From contig DASXTB010000317.1 in the NCBI GenBank assembly GCA_036505615.1, forward strand, positions 1-32,964: a stretch of DNA of 32,964 bases. Direction: 5' to 3'. The translations under genes and the position numbers were made by a program. The notes beneath the pieces were generated by a model. That model did no database searches, had not been told where the DNA came from, and saw only the letters and a program-made list of their open reading frames with translations. Positions 14,789 through 22,357 of the stretch are shown piece by piece (the first letter of the stretch is position 1; the number at the start of each line of letters is the position of its first letter). The stretch comes from DASXTB01 sp036505615 (lineage in GTDB: Bacteria > Acidobacteriota > UBA6911 > JACQSX01).

Positions 14789-16585
14789 TCAAGACAGTCC
14801 TTCCTTGACCGCCTTTGCTGCATTGGGACCGACAACCTTGGCCAGCTCCGATTCGGACGCGTCGCGAATTCGTTTCAACGATCCGAAGTGCCGCAACAGA
14901 GTTTTCTTCCGTACTTGCCCGATTCCCACAATGCTGTCCAGTTCTGATTGAGAATCTCGCATGCTGCGCCGCTTGCGATGATAGGTCACGGCAAAGCGGT
15001 GCGATTCGTCTCGAATTTCCTGAATCAAGTGCAGTACCGGCGATGTTTTGTCGAGCAACACCGGATCGTCCCAGCCCCGCACAAAAATGATCTCCTCCCG
15101 TTTAGCGATGCTGGCCAAAAGAATGTCCAGGTTCAATTTGTCCAGTGCCTCGGCCGCAGCGTGGAGTTGCCCTTTACCTCCGTCGATTAGAATCAAGTCC
15201 GGCAGGGGGCGGTCCTGGGCGGCTACTTTTCGATAACGGCGATAAATCACTTCTCGTATGGAGGCAAAGTCATCTGGTCCGGAAACGGTTTGCACCTTGA
15301 ACTTGCGATACTGGCTTCGATCCATGACCCCATCGATGCAGACAACCATACTGGCCACTGTTTCGCGTCCCTGTATGTTGGAAATATCGAAGGCTTCGAT
15401 TCTGGAGGGCAACTGGGCCAGGTCAAGCGTTTCCTGAAGCTGATGCAGCACTTGGATCTTGCCGGAGCGAGAAATCTTGAATCGGGCGTCGAACGCAATT
15501 TTCGCGTTCTTGGAAGCGAAATCGATCAACTCCTTTTTCTCCCCTCGGCTGGGAACGCGAATATGGACCCGGCGGCCGCTCCGCTCAGAAAGCCACGCCT
15601 CCATCAGCTCCTGATCCTCAATCTGTACCGGCAGGTAGATTTCGGCTGGAATGAAAGTTCCGGATACATAGAACTGCTGTAGCGCCCCGCGCAGGAACTG
15701 GGGCGGCTCGAAGGTCAACAGGTCTTCCCAGAAGAACTCTTTCTTTCCCAGGATTTTTCCCTCCCTCAGCGTGAACAGTTGCAGCGCCAGCCGGGAGCCT
15801 TCCTGATGATAGGAAAAGACATCCACATCATCCAGCCGGCTGCTGATCATCCGCTGGGTGCGGGCCAGATCGCGCACCATGATCAGCCGGTCCCGATAAA
15901 ATGCGGCCGCCTCAAATCGATGTTCCTCGGCGGCCGCCATCATCTTTTGCTCCAGGCTGGCAGCCAACTCTTCGTTTTTCCCCTGCAACAGCAATATAAC
16001 GTCCTGCACGGCAGCGCTGTATTCTTCGGGCGTGCAAAGACCGGCGACACAAGGTCCCAGGCAGCGTTTGATGTCGTACTCCAGACAAGGCCTTGGCCTG
16101 GTGCCGTCGATCTCAATGTCGCAGGTGCGCAGCTGGAAGTGGCGGTTGATCAGCTTGATGGTATTGCGAGCCAGCGAAGCCGGCAGATAGGGACCGAAGT
16201 AGAGGGCGCCGTCGTGGGCCGCGCGCCGCGTAAGCATGACGCGAGGATAGGGCTCGTTTATCGTGAGCTTGATCATCAGGAAGCGCTTGTCATCCTTCAG
16301 CCGGACGTTGTACTTTGGCTCGTTGCGTTTTACCAGATTGCTCTCAAGCATGAATGCTTCCAGCTCGGAATCAGTGACAAGGAACTCCAGGTCGCAGACC
16401 TCTGCCACCATGGCGTCCGTCTTCGAGTCAGTGATCCGTCCCTGCTGGAAATAAGAACGGACGCGGTTCTTCAGATTCTTGGCCTTGCCGATGTAAATGA
16501 TCTTGCTTTCCTCATTTTGAAAGAGATAGACCCCCGGCTTGTCAGGCAAGTTCTGTATTCTGGTTTCCAAATCGAGGTTCACCAC
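14789..16585 (-). CDS. uvrC: Excinuclease ABC subunit C
   Basis: UvrC makes the dual incisions of nucleotide excision repair. The 598-residue protein has the GIY-YIG nuclease domain (KPGVYLFQNEESKIIYIGKA, residues 16-35), cysteines C155, C167, C175 and C179 in the spacing of the UvrC Fe-S site, a UVR helix pair (about 205-240), the RNase-H-like endonuclease domain (AFDISNIQGRETVASMVV, PDLILIDGGKGQL, SHRFAVTYHRKRR) and a C-terminal helix-hairpin-helix (DSIVGIGQVRKKTLLRHFGS). Two GTG codons in tandem (16585 and 16582) are possible starts. No ribosome site is visible, and a TATAAT lies immediately upstream. Confidence 0.97.
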   Translation of the reverse strand: MVNLDLETRIQNLPDKPGVYLFQNEESKIIYIGKAKNLKNRVRSYFQQGRITDSKTDAMVAEVCDLEFLVTDSELEAFMLESNLVKRNEPKYNVRLKDDKRFLMIKLTINEPYPRVMLTRRAAHDGALYFGPYLPASLARNTIKLINRHFQLRTCDIEIDGTRPRPCLEYDIKRCLGPCVAGLCTPEEYSAAVQDVILLLQGKNEELAASLEQKMMAAAEEHRFEAAAFYRDRLIMVRDLARTQRMISSRLDDVDVFSYHQEGSRLALQLFTLREGKILGKKEFFWEDLLTFEPPQFLRGALQQFYVSGTFIPAEIYLPVQIEDQELMEAWLSERSGRRVHIRVPSRGEKKELIDFASKNAKIAFDARFKISRSGKIQVLHQLQETLDLAQLPSRIEAFDISNIQGRETVASMVVCIDGVMDRSQYRKFKVQTVSGPDDFASIREVIYRRYRKVAAQDRPLPDLILIDGGKGQLHAAAEALDKLNLDILLASIAKREEIIFVRGWDDPVLLDKTSPVLHLIQEIRDESHRFAVTYHRKRRSMRDSQSELDSIVGIGQVRKKTLLRHFGSLKRIRDASESELAKVVGPNAAKAVKEGLS

Positions 16586-16588
16586 TTA

Positions 16589-16594
16589 ATTATA
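16589..16594 (-). promoter_or_regulatory. Perfect -10 hexamer abutting the uvrC start
   Basis: On the minus strand TATAAT ends three bases before GTG 16585 and six before GTG 16582. This would place the transcript start at or near the second GTG. No -35 match is visible at 16-18 bases. A leaderless uvrC mRNA is possible. Confidence 0.3.
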
Positions 16595-16596
16595 TT

Positions 16597-16670
16597 TCGA
16601 GTCTCGGGTTCCGGGTTCCCGGTTTTCTTGAGGTCTTGGAGTTCTGGGTTTCGGGTGTGAGGTGTTGGAT
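16597..16670. repeat. Degenerate heptamer run, GGGTTCC/GGGTTTC type, upstream of uvrC
   Basis: Repeated GGGTTCC, GGGTTTC and AGGTGTTGG-like units appear with an approximate 7-base period, less regular than the other arrays. The stretch from 16671 to 16798 shows no gene. Confidence 0.45.
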
Positions 16671-16798
16671 ATTACTTGTTCGGTTTGGATGATGTGCGGT
16701 CGCTTCTTTCTATCAGTTCACGGATTTCGGCGGCCCCGATAGATTACGTGAAATAAGAAACACTTTTTCCCACGGAAAGCATCTCGACAATATACATC

Positions 16799-16820
16799 AT
16801 TAACCGAATGGGCGGTTAAT
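16799..16820. promoter_or_regulatory. Palindrome upstream of the frameshifted secreted-protein gene
   Basis: ATTAACCG and CGGTTAAT form a perfect inverted repeat around a six-base centre, 20 bases before the ATG at 16841. The size and position suit a repressor operator or a small hairpin in the leader. The regulator is unknown. Confidence 0.35.
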
Positions 16821-16840
16821 ATGAAGTCTGAAGGTGAAGT

Positions 16841-17662
16841 ATGTGTGTGCATTTGAGAAATGCCATTCGGATCCAATATCTATTCGCAGTCTTGGCCATC
16901 GGGGGGTGGAACGCTCCATTAGCCGCTCAAACCAATGTTCAGTCGGAACTTATTCTACCGATTGTTCTCCAAGGATGCCTAACTCCATCCTGCACTCCGG
17001 CTTATGATGCCTACTTGCACGTACTTGCTCTGGAACCCCGTTTCATTTCTCTCTCAACGCCTACAATGGTAGTGGGGGTATAGCCAACATTGGTTGTGAT
17101 TTTGGTCCCCTCCAGGGCCAGGCCGGTGGCGGAGGAGTGCCGGGAGTAGCTTTTTACGAAAAATCTGTTGCTTTGTCTCGGTGGCGCTCAGAACGCGTGG
17201 GCCCGCTTCACAAATTTTGGAACGTCCATTCCCGCAAACGTCACAATTGAAATTGTCCGCAAGGAACGTGCTGGCGACACCGCACCGATCCTTAGTACTG
17301 TGACTATTCCGGCGATAGCGCCTGCAAGGACATTCTCCGCTCCGGTAGTGGGAGGTGCAGGCTTTCAATTAAACCGAAGGCGAAGCGCCTACGCTATCGT
17401 GAACCCATCCGACGCGGCGACTGCCAGCGTTCAGATCAGCGCTATAGATGACGCTGGCACGGTCCTCTGCTCCGCTTCTCTGCTGATGCCCCCTTTGACT
17501 CGAGTTGCGAAATTCTTTGATGAGTTTCTGCCATCCTGCAACGTTGGCGGAGTATTAAGACCTACCTTCAACATTACAGCGGATGTTCCTGTCGCTATGG
17601 GGGCCCTAAGCGTTACTCCGGAGGGTCACTTTATCAATTTACCGCTGGGATCCAGAAGGTAG
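16841..17662 (+). pseudogene. Secreted protein of unknown function, interrupted by two compensating frameshifts
   Basis: The first part (16841-~17040) has a signal peptide ending in APLAAQ, then VQSELILPIVLQG. The frame then closes at 17081. Good coding sequence continues in the -1 frame from about 17041 to 17160 (HFSLNAYNGSGGIANIGC and GQAGGGGVPGVAFYEK). It returns to the first frame at about 17160, reading NLLLCLGGAQNAWARFTNFG and running to the stop at 17660-17662. The likely shift points are CCCC at 17036-17039 and AAAAA at 17159-17163. Joined, this gives one exported protein of about 270 residues. It resembles secreted proteins with a QSELVLPVVL-like N terminus and a WARF motif, with no known function. 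It may be a true pseudogene or a pair of sequencing errors. A heptamer array follows the stop with no gap. Confidence 0.6.
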
Positions 17663-17791
17663 GGGTGTTGAGTCTTGGGTGTCGGGTGTCGGTGTCAAGC
17701 CAACACCCAACACCCAACACCCAACACCCAACACCCAACACCCAACACCCAACACCCAACACCCAACACCCAACACCCAACACCCAACACT
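17663..17791. repeat. Heptamer array pair, GGGTGTC / ACACCCA family
   Basis: The forward arm of GGGTGTT/GGGTGTC units starts at the base after the TAG of the frameshifted gene (17663-17697). A five-base loop separates it from thirteen virtually perfect CAACACC units (17701-17791). This is the most homogeneous array in the window, suggesting recent expansion. The open frames across it give Thr-Gln-His-Pro repeats and are not genes. Confidence 0.92.
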
Positions 17792-17806
17792 CACACTCTG
17801 GTCGGG

Positions 17807-17835
17807 AAAAAAAAAAGGCCCCAAAGCTGGGGCCT
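17807..17835 (-). terminator. Intrinsic terminator of the 3D-domain gene
   Basis: On the minus strand AGGCCCC, a six-base loop and GGGGCCT form a seven-pair GC-rich stem followed by a run of ten T. It lies 28 bases after the stop of the 3D-domain gene. Confidence 0.88.
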
Positions 17836-17862
17836 TGTTGTACGGTTTTCCTTGGTGTGAGG

Positions 17863-18354
17863 TTAACCGGCGTTTGTCAGGCCTCCCTGAGGATTCCAAC
17901 CACGCCGAAGGATTTTCACGGCAACCTTACGACTGCCAAATTGCATCGCTTCGTCGTAGTCGGGAATGAAAATATCTATTCGTTCCCCTTTCACAGCCGA
18001 ACCGGTGTCCATCACAGTGTAGATCCCGGAGTAACTGCCGGCATCGATCTCAATAATGGAACCGATGGGAAGTACATTCGGGTCTGCCGCAATGATGCCC
18101 GTTGCCGCCACAACTCCGGATTTGGTAATGCCAAAGTCGCTGTAGGCCGTCGCCAGGAACTCCCGATCAAACAGCCTCCTGTTTACCGGCAGTTGGCCAT
18201 TGACAGCCAAAGGTTCGTCGCCTGCCGGTTGAACCTCGGTGACCGGTTCCCGAGGATCGGTGTAATGGATCGCCAATCCCGAGAAGAACAGGAGAAAAAT
18301 GGCGAAAAGGGTCGAGGCAAATATCCAAACCCCATCCTTTTCATTGGAATGCAT
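17863..18354 (-). CDS. 3D domain-containing envelope protein
   Basis: A 163-residue protein with an N-terminal membrane anchor or signal (VWIFASTLFAIFLLFFSGLA, about residues 9-28) and a 3D domain of the kind found in lytic transglycosylases (MltA) and Rpf/YuiC-type cell-wall enzymes. The domain signature is visible as ATGIIAADPNVLPIGS, YTVMDTGSAVKGERIDIF and PDYDEAM, including the three conserved aspartates. It probably acts on peptidoglycan in the periplasm. AGGGGGG just upstream of the ATG is a strong ribosome site. Transcription is on the minus strand from a consensus -35 promoter at 18502-18530 through a structured leader, and ends at the terminator at 17807-17835. Confidence 0.88.
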   Translation of the reverse strand: MHSNEKDGVWIFASTLFAIFLLFFSGLAIHYTDPREPVTEVQPAGDEPLAVNGQLPVNRRLFDREFLATAYSDFGITKSGVVAATGIIAADPNVLPIGSIIEIDAGSYSGIYTVMDTGSAVKGERIDIFIPDYDEAMQFGSRKVAVKILRRGWNPQGGLTNAG

Positions 18355-18495
18355 AGAACCCCCCTTTGATTTGCCAAAAACAAAAAAGTCTGGATTGCCA
18401 ATCCAGACTCTATCGTTTTTAGACGTTTCTCTTGATTCTCTCGTCCCTCAATCAAGTTATCTTGCTATTTAAAACAAGGAAACCAAGAAAACACT
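18355..18495 (-). promoter_or_regulatory. Structured 5' leader with internal terminator (candidate riboswitch/attenuator or small RNA)
   Basis: About 140 bases separate the predicted transcript start from the 3D gene. In RNA order the leader has GUUUCCUUG that can pair with CAAGAGAAAC about 50 bases later, a competing hairpin CUUGAUU-GAGGGACGAGAG-AAUCAAG, and finally an intrinsic-terminator hairpin. The ribosome site follows the terminator. I cannot assign it to a known riboswitch class. It lacks the features I know for ydaO c-di-AMP riboswitches, although those often control similar cell-wall genes. Confidence 0.5.
18376..18409 (-). terminator. Intrinsic terminator inside the 3D-gene leader
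   Basis: AGTCTGGAT and ATCCAGACT form a nine-pair stem with a five-base loop, followed on the minus strand by six T, one G and five more T. It lies 22 bases before the gene, so it would end transcription in the leader unless prevented. Confidence 0.75.
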
Positions 18496-18501
18496 CGCGG
18501 A

Positions 18502-18530
18502 ATGTTAGCATCGAAGACCGGCTCTGTCAA
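18502..18530 (-). promoter_or_regulatory. Strong sigma70-type promoter for the 3D-domain gene
   Basis: On the minus strand a perfect TTGACA (18530-18525) is followed by 17 bases and TAACAT (18507-18502). The start would be near 18495. This is the best promoter match in the window. Confidence 0.65.
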
Positions 18531-18540
18531 GATTTTAAAT

Positions 18541-18885
18541 TGTAAATAATTGATACTATGTAAGTTAAACGGAAATGAAGAGGCGAGCTAAGTACAGCTC
18601 TTTAACGGTGGGTCTCCTAACCTATTGTGAGAAGGCCACTTAGTTGGGCCAGAGTTATAACGTCAATTGAATCATGCAATTATCCTTAATGATGCAACGG
18701 TTTTCCGACCAATCAATTCTAAGTAATGGCACCAATCGAATTGTTGTTAAGAATAAAAAGTCTGTTAGAAGTCCGAGGCTCAAATCACACCACATCGCTT
18801 TCAACCCGGGAATATCTAATGTGCCAGACGCTGTCGCCTGCCTTAAAGGCTCCCGTTCGCAGTAGAAATCAGGGAATAACAGTAG
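18541..18885. other. Intergenic stretch with no supported feature
   Basis: AT-richer than its surroundings, with only short open frames on both strands that have no start signals or recognisable protein motifs. I see no RNA gene or repeat in it. Confidence 0.5.
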
Positions 18886-19060
18886 CCGGGGGTGCCCAGG
18901 CGCAGCGCCGGGCACCCTCGGTCAGCGCTTCCCCACACGGAATCGGAGGCATTCATGACTGCCGAACCTGATGGGACCGCTTGCGCGGTCCGGCCGATAT
19001 GCGGACGGTTGACCGGGGGTGCCTGGCGCTTCGCGCCACGGCACCCCCGGCTACTGTTAT
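18886..19060. repeat. Two inverted copies of a ~50-base palindromic module
   Basis: ATAACAGTAGCCGGGGGTGC begins at 18886 and the same sequence reads outward on the minus strand from 19060. Each copy is a hairpin of its own (GGGTGCC...GGCACCC) ending in CGGTCA. Together they give a 175-base inverted repeat with identical outer ends. The central part (18926-19006) holds a further GACCGCTTGCGCGGTC hairpin. No coding sequence is supported. Confidence 0.7.
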
Positions 19061-19515
19061 TGGTCCGCTTCGCGGACTCTGGAGTTTGGACACTTTGGAG
19101 AGACGGCCGGTGGGCCGTCTCTCCAGTAGCGCCGCTTCGCGGCGCCTTGGTCCGCTTCGCGGACTCTCGGGTTGCAGCGCACTGCAGCATGAGAAAATGT
19201 ATAAACTCTAGGAGCCACTGAAAGCGGTCTGGAGACGGGGCTCAGGGTCGTGTCTCCGCCCACAAAATGTAAACTCCAATGCGTGCGTCCGGCTACGAGC
19301 TCAGCGCGCCTCCGGCGCGCCCTCGGCTTTGGACACTTTGGAGAGACGGCCTGAGGGCCGTCTCTCCAATAGCGGCGCTTCGCGGCGCCAGAGAAGGCCT
19401 GTGGGCCGTCTCGGCCCGCCGGCCATCTTTCTGCTTCCAAAATGTAGACGCTTGAGGGCGCGCCGGAAGCGTGCCGATACCCACAGGCGGCAGTCTCTAC
19501 GAAATGTCAAAACTC
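19061..19515. repeat. Cluster of duplicated hairpin modules
   Basis: A unit with TTGGACACTTTGGAGAGACG leading into a GAGACGGCC-n5-GGCCGTCTC hairpin and then a GCCGCTTCGCGGC hairpin occurs at 19086-19145 and again at 19328-19388. TGGTCCGCTTCGCGGACTCT occurs at 19060-19079 and nearly again at 19147-19167. AAAATGTA(T)AAACTC-like sequences at 19194, 19264, 19439 and 19503 read as imperfect reverse complements of GAGTTTGGACACTTTGG, so they may mark module ends. This looks like a REP/BIME-like palindrome cluster. Confidence 0.65.
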
Positions 19516-19519
19516 CAGA

Positions 19520-19557
19520 CCCAACACCCAACACCCAACACCCAACACCCAACACCT
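19520..19557. repeat. Short ACACCCA heptamer array before pgsA
   Basis: Five to six units of CCAACAC identical to the array at 17701-17791, about 1.8 kb away. No inverted arm is seen, apart from GTTG at the end. Confidence 0.8.
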
Positions 19558-19660
19558 GTTGTGGATAATCACCAGCGACAATCCTTATGGATTCAAAGTG
19601 GGTTGGTGATATCCTATGAGATGTTCCGACCATAGGCTGAGAACCGGTGAAAAAATCAGT

Positions 19661-20275
19661 ATGAATCTGCCCAATTCGCTGACTATTTCGCGGATATTCA
19701 TCATCCCGTTACTGGTTGCTATTCTCCTCACGGGAAGCATTCAACACAGGGAACTCTGGGGTGGACTGCTTTTTGTGGCTGCTTCCATAACTGATTGGCT
19801 GGATGGTTATCTGGCACGAAAGCGCAATCAAGTCACGACGCTCGGGATCCTCCTCGATCCGATTGCCGACAAGCTCCTTGTCTCTTCCGCATTCATAGCG
19901 CTGGTGCAAATGGGGATTGCGCCTGCTTGGATGGTGGTCGTCATCATTGGACGAGAGTTTGCAGTCAGTGGGTTGCGCAGTATCGCTTCGGCTGAAGGCT
20001 TCACCATCGACGCGTCAACGATGGGCAAGCTAAAGATGTTTTTCCAGGTGCTTGCCATTACGCTGCTGATCTTCGGCAGTACGGCCTCAAAAGGCACCAT
20101 CCACTGGATGGGTGAGATTCTTCTGTGGGCAGTAGTCGTTTTCTCCATCATCTCGATGATCCAGTATTTCTGGCGATTCTGGAGCCAGATCGACGAACGG
20201 GTGAAATACCGCCAGCGGCAGAAACAGAAGATGGTCCACTTAATGGCTAAACAGCGCGAAAAATCTAATGTTTGA
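19661..20275 (+). CDS. pgsA: CDP-diacylglycerol-glycerol-3-phosphate 3-phosphatidyltransferase
   Basis: An inner-membrane enzyme that commits CDP-diacylglycerol to phosphatidylglycerol. The 204-residue product begins MNLPNSLTISRIFIIPLLV and carries a perfect CDP-alcohol phosphotransferase motif DG-x2-AR-x8-G-x3-D-x3-D (from DWLDGYLARK to LLDPIADKLL), followed by IIGREFAVSGLRSIAS, typical of PgsA. Several membrane helices follow. ATG 19661 is chosen because the family starts there. An upstream ATG near 19619 would add 15 polar residues. The stop overlaps the start of the AMMECR1 gene by eight bases. Confidence 0.95.
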   Translation: MNLPNSLTISRIFIIPLLVAILLTGSIQHRELWGGLLFVAASITDWLDGYLARKRNQVTTLGILLDPIADKLLVSSAFIALVQMGIAPAWMVVVIIGREFAVSGLRSIASAEGFTIDASTMGKLKMFFQVLAITLLIFGSTASKGTIHWMGEILLWAVVVFSIISMIQYFWRFWSQIDERVKYRQRQKQKMVHLMAKQREKSNV

Positions 20276-20858
20276 GCTTAGCCCGGGAGAGCAGTCCGAG
20301 CTCCTGGCGCTCGCTCGTCGCACCTTGGAGTATTTTTTTCAGACCTGTTCGGTACTGAGTTATCAACCCCACCATAATTTGCTGGAGACAGGTGCGGGTG
20401 TGTTCGTTTCTCTGCATCGCGGGGACCAACTGCGGGGTTGCATCGGGTACCTGAAAGCGGACCGGCCGCTTTACAAGAATGTGATCGAGTCGGTTCTGGC
20501 TGCCGCCTTTCATGATCCACGTTTTTCTCCCTTGCAGAGCGACGAACTGTTCTTGCTGACCATTGAGATCTCAGTTCTCTCTCCATTTGCGAAAGTTGAC
20601 GATGTGTCCGAAATCATGGTCGGCCGGGACGGTGTAATGATTTCCCGCGGTCAAAGCCGCGGACTTCTGCTCCCGCAAGTTGCTGCCAGGTTTAATTGGG
20701 ACCGTACCCGATTCCTGGAAGAGACCTGCATCAAGGCGGGCCTGCCGCGAGATTGTTGGAGCGCCGGGGCCACTATCGAGAAGTTTTCTGCTCAGATTTT
20801 CGCCGAAGACGCGAGAGAACAAGAGGCAGCCGGCAGCCAGCGGCCATCAGTCTATTGA
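20268..20858 (+). CDS. AMMECR1-domain protein (AmmeMemoRadiSam system protein A)
   Basis: A 196-residue protein of the AMMECR1 family, found in all domains of life. Its molecular function is unresolved. The invariant core LRGCIGYL is present, with VFVSLHRGDQ before it and FHDPRFSPLQSDEL and VLSPFAKVDD after it. GVMISRGQSRGLLLPQVA and FLEETCIKAGLP complete the family pattern. In many bacteria it goes with a Memo-like protein and a radical-SAM protein, but neither is present here. It overlaps pgsA and is followed 44 bases later by aroDE. Confidence 0.9.
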   Translation: MFELSPGEQSELLALARRTLEYFFQTCSVLSYQPHHNLLETGAGVFVSLHRGDQLRGCIGYLKADRPLYKNVIESVLAAAFHDPRFSPLQSDELFLLTIEISVLSPFAKVDDVSEIMVGRDGVMISRGQSRGLLLPQVAARFNWDRTRFLEETCIKAGLPRDCWSAGATIEKFSAQIFAEDAREQEAAGSQRPSVY

Positions 20859-20902
20859 CTCGCTGACCTTCCGAACCTGCAAACCCTGACCTGAACCGCA
20901 TC

Positions 20903-22357
20903 ATGACTGAGATTTGCGTCCCTCTTTCTCCCCGGACCACAACCGAGTGCTGTCACAGGATGGAGACTCTGGCGTCCCGTTGCGATCTATTTGAAATACG
21001 GGCAGATGCTTTTGAGGAGACACCCGATTTGTGTCAGATTTTACATCAAGCCTCCCGGCCCATTATCTGGACGCACCGGAACCCTCAAGAGGGGGGACGG
21101 CCGAATCCGCGCCAACCCGGGCGCCTGGAGGAGTATCGGCGGGCGCTTGAATTGGGCGCCCGATGGATTGATGTAGAGTGGAAATCCGGTTTGGCAAAGG
21201 AGCTCACCGCCTTCCGAGAAAGTTTGGTGCTCTCACTGCATGATTTCAATACCACTCCTGGAGACCTTCTCCAGTCCGTTTCCAAAATGGTCCAGGAGCC
21301 GTGCGCGGTGGTCAAAATCGTTACGCAGATTAACCGTACGGAACATCTCTTGAAGCTGGTTGAAGCAGCACACTGGCTGAAGAATATGAACAAGAGGTTC
21401 GTGGTTGCGGGGATGGGTGATGATGGCACGGCGATACGAGTACTGTCACCGCTGCTGGATTGTGAATGGACTTACGCGGCCCTGGACGTGCCCACAGCGA
21501 GCGGACAGTTGACTAAGGCGGACCTGGAACTCTATCGTTTTGGCGCGCTTCACCCCGGCACCCGGCTTTTCGCGGTAATCGGAAATCCCATCGCGCATTC
21601 GCGCTCACCCTGGTTTCACAATTCCGCGTATCGCGAGATGGGTTTGAATGCAGTGTATGTCGCGATCCGGGTGGATGACTTGGATACCTATTTGAAGCTG
21701 TCGGGCAGGTTGGGGATCCTGGGTTGGAGCGTAACTCTCCCCTGGAAGGCCGAGATGGCGAGAATGTGCGTCTTGCAGGACTCGGCTTCGCGTCTGAGCG
21801 GCGTGGTCAACACGGTACGAAGAGAAGGAGAGCGGTTTCTCGGATGGAATACCGATTGGAGTGGTTTCATCGAGCCGCTTCGCAAAAGGCGGCCCGTCAG
21901 CGGCTTGCGCGTCTGCGTGCTGGGGACGGGCGGGGGCGCTCGGACCGCCGTGGCAGCGCTGCTTTCGGAAGGCGCTCACGTAACAGTCCTTGGCCGTCGC
22001 CCGGAAGCGCTGCAAGTTTTCGCGCGTGATTTTTCGGCGCAGACCGGTCTGTTGGCGGATGCGACACCAGCCAGCGGAGACGTGATCGTGAACGCCACAT
22101 CTGTTGGGATGTCTCCGGACGACGGTTCCATGCCGGTGTCAACAGCCCTGCTGGAGCGATTCAAGATCGCCTACGACCTTGTTTACACGCCGCCGCTGAC
22201 GATGTTTCTTCATGCCGCGCAACAGCTGGGATTGCAGACCATCCCGGGGTGGGAAATGTTTGTGCAGCAGGCAGCCGAACAAGTAAAGATTTTTACCGGC
22301 AGCGCGCCGCCTTCACAATGGTTGAACGCGCAGCTTGTGCTGGGTGTTAGGTGTTAG
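20903..22357 (+). CDS. aroDE: Bifunctional 3-dehydroquinate dehydratase / shikimate dehydrogenase
   Basis: A 484-residue fusion catalysing the third and fourth steps of the shikimate pathway. The N-terminal type I dehydratase (residues 1-210) has H113 in SLHDFN and the Schiff-base lysine K138 in AVVKIVTQI. The shikimate dehydrogenase (from about 222) has VIGNPIAHSRSPWFHN, catalytic K282 in SVTLPWK (Ser in place of the more common Asn of NVTxPxK), D318 in NTDWSGF, the NADP loop LGTGGGART and NATSVGM. The last six codons (V-L-G-V-R-C and the stop) coincide with units of a GTTAGGT heptamer array, so the C terminus is repeat-derived. Confidence 0.94.
   Translation: MTEICVPLSPRTTTECCHRMETLASRCDLFEIRADAFEETPDLCQILHQASRPIIWTHRNPQEGGRPNPRQPGRLEEYRRALELGARWIDVEWKSGLAKELTAFRESLVLSLHDFNTTPGDLLQSVSKMVQEPCAVVKIVTQINRTEHLLKLVEAAHWLKNMNKRFVVAGMGDDGTAIRVLSPLLDCEWTYAALDVPTASGQLTKADLELYRFGALHPGTRLFAVIGNPIAHSRSPWFHNSAYREMGLNAVYVAIRVDDLDTYLKLSGRLGILGWSVTLPWKAEMARMCVLQDSASRLSGVVNTVRREGERFLGWNTDWSGFIEPLRKRRPVSGLRVCVLGTGGGARTAVAALLSEGAHVTVLGRRPEALQVFARDFSAQTGLLADATPASGDVIVNATSVGMSPDDGSMPVSTALLERFKIAYDLVYTPPLTMFLHAAQQLGLQTIPGWEMFVQQAAEQVKIFTGSAPPSQWLNAQLVLGVRC

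Noticed and set aside
17701..17791. ACACCCA array as a telomere-like chromosome end
   Set aside because: It is internal, flanked by genes on both sides, and bacterial chromosome ends do not use such repeats.
17665..18369. 234-codon open frame with Thr-Gln-His-Pro repeats
   Set aside because: It is a readthrough of the ACACCCA array and then the antisense of the 3D-domain gene, which has its own promoter, ribosome site and terminator.
18655..18915. 86-codon minus-strand open frame as a gene or transposase remnant
   Set aside because: No recognisable motif or ribosome site, and its N-terminal end lies in the palindromic module.
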